A stretch of DNA of 64,000 nucleotides, from positions 109,175,906 through 109,239,905 of the forward strand of contig CM041292.1 in the NCBI GenBank assembly GCA_023052935.1, in the 5' to 3' direction. The notes under the pieces were generated by a model. It ran no database searches. It was not told the DNA's origin and saw only the letters and a list, made by a program, of their open reading frames with translations. A program made the position numbers and the translations under genes. This document shows, piece by piece, positions 56,215-64,000 of the stretch. This DNA is from Piezodorus guildinii. Its lineage: Eukaryota; Arthropoda; Insecta; Hemiptera; Pentatomidae. Position 1 is the first letter of the stretch, and each line of letters opens with the position of its first letter.

Positions 56215-57780
56215 AATCTGATGCGTGCAACACACGACTTTCACTTAACTCCGTTGTTAAAATAAATTTAAGAATTTTTAAATACATAAATTGCTAAAGA
56301 ATTAATCATTTTGAATTTCAATAGAAACACTATTATATTTTTATCTACAACAATTAGTTTTATTAGTTTTTGTGGATATAATTAGTTGACCGTTGAGAAT
56401 TACTGAAGGAATTAGTCCGGGTGGCGGTCATTAAATGAAACAACTGAATAGTTTCAACTATTTTATTGTTTGCCAACATTTCGACCCCCATTGTGGGTCA
56501 TCATCAGGGCTAAAAAGATACAAAAAGGATACATTTAAAAAGATTATTAAGACTTTTATGTTAATATTACAATTTTACTCATTGTTGTCAGATCCCGTCT
56601 AGAAATATGGTACGTATTTTCCATTTTACCCAACCTTTTGTACGTATTTTCCTATCTACCTGCCTATATTCCTTTATTACCAAATTGTACCTAGTTTCCA
56701 CTCGCCTACCAGACGGTACGTAGCTCCACTGTACTCCATTTTTTAATGTTTTTTTATTTCATGTAATTTTTTCTTATATATTTGTACATTATCTTTAGTC
56801 ATTATCTGGTCTGTATAGCTCTCATTAGTATACCTTTATCATTGTAATTTAATTAATTGATTTCTTTACTCATCTTGTTCCTTTTATGTTATAATATTGA
56901 CATTCTCTAGCGCAATAGTTATTTTCTTAAAGATAGTATTTTTAATCTTTTTAATGTATCTTTTTAGCCCTGATGATGACCCACAATGGGGGTCGAAACG
57001 TTGGCAAACAATAAAATAGTTGAAACTATTCAGTTGTTTCATTTAATGACCGCCACCCGGACTAATTCCTTCAGTAATTTATCAGTTTTTCATTACTCTC
57101 CATTAACCTTTAAAATTTTGTGTATTAGATAATATATTTAGCTATCCAACGGAATATTAAACATCGATATTACAATAATTGCTTTCAAAAAACACAAAAA
57201 CTGCATAAAAAAATATGTTTGCGCTTTTCTCCTTTATTTGTAAATCAAATTCGCTCAAATTTTACATTTACCCGTTATTTATCAATGCTAATAAAATAAT
57301 GTTCCAATTTTTCTTACATTTACAAAAATAAAGGTACTTTAGAAGAATAAAATTTAAAATATAGGCATTTAAGCCCTGTCAGATCGTTTAAATCACAATA
57401 AAATCTACATCATATTGAAGCCCATCAAATTTCACATCGATATGTTGAGTTTAATCAAAATCGTTAAAGCTGTTTTTGAGAAAATCGTAAAAAAGTGCAA
57501 AACGCATAGTATAAATTAGATCTTCTGGAACATTTCAGGCGTATATTTGTCTTAAATATGAAATTTCGGGTTCATAGGACTTTTCGTTTTTTCCCGGGAG
57601 TTATCACACACACACAGACCTTTTTGCGGGACTTGATTATTTGGACTCAGGGGACCTTAAAACGTGTATTTCCGTTGAAAACTGGAATTCGAAAATTTTC
57701 ACAATCGAATACGAATACTTGCCACAAACACGAATACTTGCGTTTACTAAATATTTTATATATAATTATGTAAAAGTAAA
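56215..57780 (+). mobile_element. Dispersed repeat A, copy split by a 0.7-kb element
   Basis: Starts AAAAATCTGATGCGTGCAAC, CACGACTTTCACTTAAC and breaks off at about 56370. It resumes near 57083 with TCAGTTTTTCATTACTCTCC and runs through TTTCCCGGGAGTTATC, CACACACACAGACCTTTTTG, CGGGACTTGATTATTTGGAC and GTGTATTTCCGTTGAAAACT to about 57775. The (CA)n tract is at 57605-57615. Without the insert the copy is about 0.85 kb, like the one at 45.9 kb. Confidence 0.8.
56380..57082. mobile_element. Inverted-repeat element with H modules in its arms (H4a/H4b)
   Basis: Left arm 56398-56545 and right arm about 56941-57079 are near-perfect inverted repeats of about 140 bp. Each carries GCCCTGATGATGACCCACAA, GGGGGTCGAAACGTTGGC, the palindrome AATAGTTGAAACTATT and GACCGCCACCCGGACTAATT. 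The middle (56546-56940) is A+T-rich and non-coding. It sits inside repeat A; TAGTTTTT on the left (about 56367) and CAGTTTTT on the right (about 57083) may be an imperfect target duplication. Confidence 0.8.
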
Positions 57781-58689
57781 AACAACAACGAATTACCTAT
57801 TTTATTATATTTGGTGTTAATATCAACGTTATAAATATGCCAAATATGCCGTTTATTATAAATATGCCGTAATATAAATGTTATAGTTGTTATATATATA
57901 TATATATAAATGTTGTAATATAAATATGCCGTTTATATATTTCCAAATATGCTTATTTGAAAGTAATAAACGGTTGTGTTATGATTTCGAAGGTTTAAAA
58001 AAAAATATATACCTGAACAGTGAGTATATTTGTTATATTTTTAATGCTTGAAAAAAGCAAAAACAAATAACCTTCTTCTTTATTCTTTTTTTGTAGCAAG
58101 ATATATCAAAAGATCATAATTAGGTTACAAAATAATTATAATAGCATATTATCTTTAAAATTTATCTTGGAGAAAGATATCGGGCTAGCTACGGAACCCG
58201 ATAATATCGAAGTGATGTAGGCCAAGGTGAAGTACTTAAGTCTTGATCCGATTAGGGGCCACTTGTTAGTTGAAACCCCTCAAACACATCTTCACTAAGG
58301 CTTAAAAACCAGAGAATGTTTTTTAAAACAAACTTTAAACCAATTTTATCCTAAAGACAAATAATATCTATGGGCGGGCATGTGTAAGTGATCATTTGCG
58401 GGGTGGAAGTTTGATGGTTTAATTGAAAAGAAATATAAAAAATTATTAATTGTCTTGAACAATACTATACAGACCTATAGCAAGTGAAATGCAGATTAAT
58501 GTGGAAAAATAAAGGACATTAATTGCAATATTTTTACGAGACTATGTTTTGTTTACTAGAATAAAATACTACATCCTCAATATCAGACAGAACCGCCTGT
58601 AGAAATTCACCACACAGGTTTACATAGACTTTTATACAAATATATGGATCATAAGTTTTGTGTACACTTTTAAATAAAAAATATATGCT
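57781..58689. other. Unassigned, with a short ATATGCCGT tandem
   Basis: AAATATGCCGTTTAT and related units recur at 57838, 57856, 57914-57930 with a (TA)n run at 57891-57908. A GC-richer patch at 58170-58310 has no frame. Confidence 0.35.
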
Positions 58690-58875
58690 ATAAAATTAAT
58701 TAAAAATTAATTTTATATTTATATAAAATATAAATATAATTTTATATAAATATAAATATAAATATAAATATATAAATATAAATATAAATATAAATATATA
58801 AATATAATATTATATAAATATAATATTATATAAATATATAAATATAAATATAAATATAATTTTTATAATTTATAT
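58690..58875. repeat. A+T-rich minisatellite (TATAAA/ATATAA units)
   Basis: Imperfect 6- and 12-bp repeats of TATAAATATAAA and TATAATATTATA across nearly 190 bp. Confidence 0.85.
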
Positions 58876-58879
58876 AAAA

Positions 58880-58976
58880 TTTATCTCTGTCAGTTTAGTA
58901 CTGGAAGTGGCCCATTCAGTTTTAACAAGTGGAAAACTGAATGGGCCACTTCCAGTACTAAACTGACAGAGATAAA
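58880..58976. repeat. Perfect 44-bp palindrome at the 5' end of a truncated LINE
   Basis: 58880-58923 is the exact reverse complement of 58933-58976, with a 9-base spacer AACAAGTGG. The right arm is the start of the LINE coding sequence (KTEWATSSTKLTEI), so the left arm is an inverted copy of the same LINE segment. This fits 5' inversion or snap-back during target-primed reverse transcription. Confidence 0.95.
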
Positions 58977-59362
58977 GCAAGATGTATCTCCTTGGACCAC
59001 ATCATGCAGAAAAAGTAGGAAGGAAGAGGTAGTGTTAGCAAGGCTGAGGATAGGCCATACAGCCTTTACACACGGATATTTAATGAGAGGCCTGGATCCG
59101 CCATTCTGTGATACATGTAACACAACACTGACCATAAAACACATTGTAACATCATGCACACTGTACACTGACACCAGAACAAGACATAACATACCTTTAA
59201 GCTTAAAAGAAGCATTAGGAAATGATGAAGACATAATTCTAAGACTTTTTGAGTTTCTTAGAGACATTGGTCTGTTAAACTCAATATAAACGTAGAATCA
59301 AGACCCGCTAATGACCCGAAAGGGTAGATGCGGAATAGCAAATAAATAAATAAATAAAATTA
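58925..59362 (+). pseudogene. Non-LTR retrotransposon ORF2 C-terminus with (AAAT)n tail
   Basis: The frame through the palindrome spacer reads NKWKTEWATSSTKLTEIKQD, PWTTSCRKSRKEEVVLARLR, IGHTAFTHGYLM, then the zinc motif C-x2-C-x7-H-x4-C (CDTC, IKH, TSC), and ends FEFLRDIGLLNSI at 59287. The zinc spacing equals that of the copy at 20.1-20.7 kb, but the sequences have diverged, so it is the same clade rather than the same family. The 3' UTR is about 50 bp, with ATGACCCGAAAGGGTAGATG and AAATAAATAAATAAAT. No frameshift in what remains. The RNase H and RT domains are missing by 5' truncation. The ATG at 59032 is internal. Confidence 0.85.
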
Positions 59363-59800
59363 AAAATTGATACACTTATTGTTGGTTCTATAGCATAGAT
59401 TGGTTCTACAAACGAAAAGACAAGTTGAATATGGTTCATTCATAAAAAAAAAAAAAAACAACATGAAATCGATCCGCTGTCTATTTTAATTAATGATTTT
59501 TATTCTATACATACTCGTACATATAAAAATTAATTATGCACTATTACAGTAATGTATAATGAAATTTTGAACCATATATTATGTATTTTGCGGAAATTAA
59601 ACTTAAGCAACTTTAAAAATTATCAAATTAGTTATAAGATAATGAAAAGTTTGAATGATAATTTTTTCTTTAAGCTGTTAACAAAAAAAAGTTCCCAGTG
59701 ATTTTTTTTTCTCTCTGGCAAGACAGGCCGTGTAGGCCCTTGGCCGCGTGGTGTAATATCCTGGGAAAATATACTCACAACCTTTCTTGATAAGATTTTA
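59363..59800. other. Unassigned
   Basis: A+T-rich. 59705-59760 (GACAGGCCGTGTAGGCCCTTGG) is GC-rich and may be the distal part of the adjacent inverted SINE. Confidence 0.35.
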
Positions 59801-59804
59801 TAGA

Positions 59805-60000
59805 GTAGGGTCATCACTCCCTACACTCCTATTTCTGTGAGTGGCCACCAGTAGACTGAAGGGTCTTACACATCCGGGGTAGAGGCTGTGAGTGAATCTG
59901 TATTTAATTATATACTTATAAAAGTCCAGCCGGGACTGGGATTCGAACTCACAACCTTTAGCGTGCGAGACTAGAGTACTAGCCACTCAGCCACGGGAAT
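59805..60000 (-). mobile_element. tRNA-derived SINE (family S), copy 2
   Basis: On the minus strand: ATTCCCGTGGCTGAGTGGCT (A box), GTGAGTTCGAATCCC (B box, a good match to GGTTCGANTCC), then GGACTTTTATAAG, GTAAGACCCTTCAGTCTACT, GGTGGCCACTCACAGAAATA, GTGATGACCCTACTC. This is the same order as at 40905-41096. The head resembles a tRNA pseudogene with good pol III boxes. Confidence 0.85.
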
Positions 60001-60147
60001 AGACAACCATCCCTAGTGCATAACATCGTTCAAAGTTCAAAAGAACATATATTATATGAATTACATAATAAATTTAATATAATGACGTAATAAAAGTCGA
60101 AAGTATTTTTTTTTAATAGCAATAAAAGCATATTGAACAATCCACAA

Positions 60148-60430
60148 CAGTGATTCCTAAAATTCCCCAGACAACAAAATTTATCGATTTACTACATCTG
60201 ATTCCCTCTAAAAAGAATTGAAGACTGCAGAGGCTGTTAGCTAGGCAGAGTAATAGAACTGCAAAAGTTGTGCTCTAACTGCCTTCCCATGCAGATTTTA
60301 TAGCAGCTCCAATCTTTCTTCTCGCTTTACTATACGTTCTTTCTACGATGGGTATTCTATGGTCAGGATACATCTCATTGACCACTCTGATAAAACCGAT
60401 AAAATTCTGACTGCCTCTAAGTTTAAGTCT
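60148..60430 (-). pseudogene. Probable hAT-family transposase remnant
   Basis: The minus-strand frame at about 60424-60276 reads LRGSQNFIGFIRVVNEMYPD, HRIPIVERTYSKARRKIGAA, IKSAWEGS, stop. The block F-x2-(L/V)(V/I)-x3-P-x(Y/H)-x-(I/V)P-S/I-R-x-T resembles the region before the catalytic domain in hAT/ZBED-type transposases. At 60148 CAGTGATTCCTAAAATTCCC resembles a hAT terminal repeat (CAGTGNTTCCCAA). The opposite end and 8-bp duplication were not found. Tentative. Confidence 0.4.
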
Positions 60431-60734
60431 TTATATTTTATTTCGGGATTTATATTTTAAGCGGGAGGATAGCACCAATCTTTATTCTCAATTTGACCAG
60501 AATGGAATGTGTGTAGCTGTCTTTGTGGTTTCTTTCTTTATTAATAAAAAATATTAAACAATGATGAAGTAGGTATAACACAGCAAAGGTCAATTGATAT
60601 TTTTATTATGTGGAAAATAAAAGTTTGACATGGTTAATCGACAGTGTATCTAAAAGTGCTGGAAGGAAATCCATATTTCAGAAGCAACACTATTTATTTT
60701 GTGGCTTCGCGTTATTTTGGAATAACTTGGAAAT
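60431..60734. other. Unassigned A+T-rich DNA
   Basis: Nothing recognised. Confidence 0.35.
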
Positions 60735-60832
60735 AGAAGAACTTAAACTCCAATAAAACAATTTATTGGAGTGTGTACAAACCTTTCGTCCCATGTTTTG
60801 CTTCTTCATTAGGGCTCTCCTAATATTCTTTT
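60735..60832 (-). repeat. Two-hairpin module, copy H5
   Basis: On the minus strand: GAGCCCTAATGAAGAAGC, ATGGGACGAAAGGTTTG, then the palindrome ACTCCAATAAATTG/TTTTATTGGAGT. The order is as in H1 and H4, with degenerate core letters (CTAATGA, CGAAAGG). Confidence 0.5.
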
Positions 60833-61044
60833 TTTTTTTTTCATAAACAGATAGCGATATTTAAGTCACATGACTAAAGTAATGAGTAGGATTCTGTTTT
60901 TTTTTAAACAAAGGAATTCAACTTGTTATTTTAACATTTCATATTACTATTTCATATTATGTTCATGCGTGATAAAATATTAATTGCAAATAATCTTATA
61001 GTTTTCATTATATAATGATGAAATTCATACAGAACAACCAGTGT
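60833..61044. other. Unassigned A+T-rich DNA
   Basis: T tracts at 60830-60841; nothing else. Confidence 0.35.
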
Positions 61045-61049
61045 ACTTT

Positions 61050-61930
61050 TAGATTTAAAAAAATCTGTAGCGGGCAACACACGAATTTCAGTCACTTTCG
61101 TTGTTAAAATCTATTAAAACATTTTCAAATACAATTAGAAATAGAAATGAGTGAAACCAATAAAGAATTAATTAAATTTAATGTGTTTTATTAAACAATC
61201 TATTATATTATTATCTAAAATAATCATTTAGTTATATTGGATTTTCATCACTGTTTATAAAATTTTACAAGCTTGCGTATAAAATAATATTTTTCCAAAC
61301 ATCTTTCCAGCGATATATTATACATTTATATTAATGTTGTTATGTTCAAAAACGAAAAAATTGCATTAAAAAAATATTTTTGCACTTTTCTCCTTCAGTT
61401 GATAATCGAACTCGTACAACTTATATATTTATCTATTTCATATTAATGATAACAAGATGATGTGTTTATTTTAATAGAATCTACAAAATTAAAGGTACTT
61501 TGGAAGAATAAAATTTAAAATATCGGCATTTAAGCCCCGTGAGACTATTTTAATCAGAATGAAACCTACATAATATTAATGCCCATGCTATTTTACATTG
61601 ATATAACGAGTTGAATTAAAATCGTTACAGTTTTTTTTTTTTTTTATATCGTAGAAAGGTGCAAAATGCATGGTATAAAGTGGCTCTTCTGGTTAGCTGA
61701 TTTTGGTAAAAATGTTTCTGTAACTTCTCTGGCTTATATTTGTCGTAAACATGAAATTTCAGTTCCATAGGACTTTTCCTTTTCGCACTGGAGTTATAAG
61801 ACACAGGTACAAACGGACACACAGACCTTTTTGTGGGACTTCTGGACTCATTTGGACTCAAACTCAAATTTGAAAGTTTTTACGATCGTAATACTTTCCC
61901 TTACTATATATAGGTGAGTGAATGTAAAAA
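61050..61930 (+). mobile_element. Dispersed repeat A, full-length copy
   Basis: Starts AAAAAATCTGTAGCGGGCAA, CACACGAATTTCAGTCACTT. It continues CTTTCCAGCGATATATTATA, AAATATCGGCATTTAAGCCC, GTTCCATAGGACTTTTCCTT and AGACCTTTTTGTGGGACTTC, and ends ACTTTCCCTTACTATATATA, GGTGAGTGAATG at about 61922. The CA tract is decayed (ACACAGGTACAAACGGACAC). Confidence 0.75.
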
Positions 61931-62492
61931 GGAATTATGGGTATAGTTTTAAAAATAACGAATGAATAAAGATTCGAATAAACATTTAAAAAAATTCGAG
62001 ATAAAAAATAACAAAAAATCCTGTTGAAATTTGTCAAGCGGCAGCTTTCATTTAAAAAAAAAAATTATTAATGTGATAATTCATTAATTTTCACCCTCCC
62101 CCATCGTCATTATTTGAGATAGAAATGATCTTACGGTATAATTCATGTTTAATGTAAGTTAGGAGCGCCTTGCTGCCATTAGTAACGTCATTAAGGCCCG
62201 CGGAGGCTTCTTAGTCACGTTTTTGCACTCCTTACTCTCAAGTTTATTAATGAGCGTGAATTAAATTAATTATCATTACTTCTTTTTCGTTTCTAAACTT
62301 TATGATAGATTTGTTATCGATTTAAAACGATTTTTTAATAAAATAAAAGAAAGAAATTTTTACGGTATAAAAATAAATAAATTTTATTTATTTATTTGTT
62401 ACCCTCCACTGCTTTGAGGCAATACGGGTATTTGCAGCTATGGTAAGTACTATAGTAAAAATAAATAAATAAAAACTCTATGGGAAGAACTA
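61931..62492. other. Unassigned; balanced non-repetitive patch 62155-62290
   Basis: 62155-62290 (GGAGCGCCTTGCTGCCATTA, TAAGGCCCGCGGAGGCTTCT, TTAATGAGCGTGAATTAAAT) is unlike the surrounding DNA and has no frame; regulatory function is only a possibility. The rest is A+T-rich, with AAATAAATAAA runs near 62375 and 62460. Confidence 0.35.
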
Positions 62493-63391
62493 TTGGGTTG
62501 ATGCAAAATTAATGCAGGTTTTTAGTAGGTATTGTAAATACGCCATATCTTTACTTTAACCATATATATTTAATCAAAATAATTTCCATCTGAATCAATG
62601 CATTTTTGCCAACGTTCAACAAGCTTTCTTATTCCACCAGAAAAAAAATCCGAATCCCTGGACTCAATGAAATCACGAAAAGAATTTTCAATGTCGTCCT
62701 GGTTTTGAAAATTTTTCTCCCTCAAAAAGTTGTCCAGATGCCTGAAAAAGTGGAAGTCTGTAGGAGAGAGGTCAGGTGAATAAGGCGGATGTTGGAGAAC
62801 TTCGTAGCCCAACTTGTGCAGTCGTCGAAGCGTTGGTTGTGCAACGTGTGGTCTGGCGTTATCGTGGAGCAGGATCGGCCCCTTCCGATTCATCAATGCT
62901 GGGCAAAGACGTTGCAATTTTTGAGTTACGAGTTCCGCCGCCATTTCTCGTGTGGTTTTGGTTGGGTCTTCTTCCACTTTTGACCTCAGCTGGTCGTTGT
63001 CCAGAGCAAGATGACGGCCCCGACCTTCCTTGTCTTCGAGGTCGAAATCTCCTCTGCGAAACTTCTGGAACCAACGCTGCACCGTGCACTCATTAATAGC
63101 CCCCTGACCCCACACTTCATTAATATTACGAGCCGTTTGCGCAGCGCTGCGCCCTAATTTAAATTCGTAAAAATAAATTTGACGAAAATCGCACTTTGAC
63201 ATTTTCGATTCAAGACCTTTGAACACACTGAACAAAACGATTTTACTAAACAAATTCATGGTGAAAGAGAGGGTATTAGATAAGGTTTGTTTTGGTATAA
63301 TAATGATCAATGTTAGGATTAGCTTTGTTTACACAATTGGAATTAAGATATTGCAATAGAGGAAACCTGCATTAATTTTGCATCAACCCAA
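62493..63391 (-). mobile_element. Mariner element, 899 bp, internally deleted
   Basis: Flanked by TA at 62491-62492 and 63392-63393. The termini are perfect inverted repeats of 29 bp beginning TTGGGTTGATGCAAAATTAA. Full-length mariners are about 1.3 kb, so roughly 0.4 kb has been lost from the middle. Perfect ends, clean TA sites and an open frame make it the best-preserved DNA transposon in the window. The ends could be recognised by a related transposase; it encodes no complete one. Confidence 0.95.
62570..63202 (-). CDS. Mariner transposase with in-frame deletion (DD34D family)
   Basis: The start is chosen at ATG 63202 (MSKCDFRQIYFYEFKLGRSA), as in the family, rather than 36 codons upstream. 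Residues 1-60 hold the helix-turn-helix region (AARNINEVWGQG, CTVQRWFQKFRRGD), then EEDPTKTTREMAAEL. The protein then jumps to TQKLQRLCPALMNRKGPILL, HDNARPHVA (second catalytic Asp) and HPPYSPDLSPTDFHFF (third Asp). It ends KLVERWQKCIDSDGNYFD. It is 210 residues against about 345 for the family. The missing ~135 residues include the first Asp, so it cannot cut DNA, though the binding domain is complete. No stop or frameshift remains. Confidence 0.85.
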   Translation of the reverse strand: MSKCDFRQIYFYEFKLGRSAAQTARNINEVWGQGAINECTVQRWFQKFRRGDFDLEDKEGRGRHLALDNDQLRSKVEEDPTKTTREMAAELVTQKLQRLCPALMNRKGPILLHDNARPHVAQPTLRRLHKLGYEVLQHPPYSPDLSPTDFHFFRHLDNFLREKNFQNQDDIENSFRDFIESRDSDFFSGGIRKLVERWQKCIDSDGNYFD

Positions 63392-64000
63392 TATATTAAA
63401 AATAGTAGGTGATTTCTGATAGCATTTATTGAGTAAATTTTAGAGAATTTCGTAGTTTCTGAGAAATACATTTTTCATCGAAATCCATTAGTAAGAAACC
63501 ATAAATATTTAATTATTAGGAAAATAAGTAAAAAATTATCCATTAATTGATTTTATATTCATAAGGCTTATTATAATACCAAGTTTAAATGTTCTAATAT
63601 TAATATATAAAATTTTAGTTAAAGACGGAGAATTAAGGATTTTTTTTTATCAAAGTTAAATACAACATTAAGAATTAAGCGAATTAAAATAAGCATATTA
63701 CAAAATCTATAAATCATATGTCAATTAGACGTTTAAAGTAATTTACTTTATGAATCATTTTGAAAATATTATCGTATGCCTCTCATGTATGGAGCCATAA
63801 AGGTGAAACAAATATATACAAAAAATAATAAATTGTTATCAAAGATACACAAAAATGACCGAACTGCTTTATGATTTACAATTTCTCAACTATTAAACAA
63901 CTCACATACTTCAACCAACTATCTTATCCACCAGTCCTTTTTTAGCGATGAATGTTTTTTTGTTTGTCAAGGCAGAGAAATCTCTTCAAGTAGACCAGTC
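63392..64000. other. A+T-rich DNA, nothing recognised
   Basis: No frame, RNA gene or repeat partner seen. Confidence 0.4.

Noticed and set aside
58690..58875. CRISPR-like or satellite array
   Set aside because: The units are 6-12 bp A/T words without unique spacers; it is a simple minisatellite.
59925..59998. A tRNA gene on the minus strand
   Set aside because: The boxes are good, but the same tRNA-like head plus body occurs at 40.9 kb, so it is a SINE.
62776..63096. Plus-strand frame of 106 codons
   Set aside because: Antisense shadow of the mariner transposase.

Overview
The window is strongly A+T-rich, intron-poor animal DNA with no convincing host gene. What can be read is transposable-element debris: mariner and Tc1 DNA transposons, RTE-like and Jockey/I-like non-LTR retrotransposons, a probable hAT remnant, tRNA-derived SINEs, fold-back elements and many (TA)n microsatellites. 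This mix suggests an arthropod, most likely an insect. I cannot name the species from the sequence. There is no bacterial-type operon, CRISPR array or rRNA.

Layout. 1-9 kb: two copies of dispersed repeat 'B', three 3' ends of one non-LTR family (about 3.6, 6.7 and 7.3 kb) and the first copy of dispersed repeat 'A'. 9.4-10.7 kb: a Tc1 transposase split by a second small inverted-repeat element. 11-20 kb: an RTE 3' end, long (TA)/(GT) tracts, a 453-bp mariner deletion derivative, a retroposon C-terminus, a fold-back element and a LINE RNase H/zinc-finger tail. 21-27 kb: three A copies, two in direct tandem, each carrying nested insertions. 29-35 kb: poly-A/TA tracts, a small fold-back and a Jockey-type gag (ORF1) remnant. 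36-41 kb: A copies, a Jockey fragment and two tRNA-derived SINEs. 41.3-44.4 kb: the most complete element, an RTE-like retrotransposon with endonuclease, reverse transcriptase and C-terminal region, damaged by stops and an insertion. 45-50 kb: A and C repeats and microsatellites. 50.7-54.3 kb: Jockey RT, a mariner catalytic core and an RTE lacking its catalytic YADD box, with a duplicated 3' end. 56-61 kb: an A copy interrupted by a 0.7-kb inverted-repeat element, a perfect 44-bp palindrome at the 5' end of a truncated LINE, a SINE and a hAT-like remnant. 62.5-63.4 kb: an 899-bp mariner whose in-frame deletion leaves an open 210-codon reading frame without the first catalytic Asp.

Two signals look least explained by known families. 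Repeat A has at least 12 copies here, a terminal hairpin whose arm also pairs with the 5' end, and a CA microsatellite at a fixed internal place. A separate two-hairpin module (CTGATGAAG - stem - CGAAACG, then a palindrome) occurs at five loci, once as head-to-head arms. Nothing here works as a gene set. The window is best read as layered, nested insertions, mostly dead.
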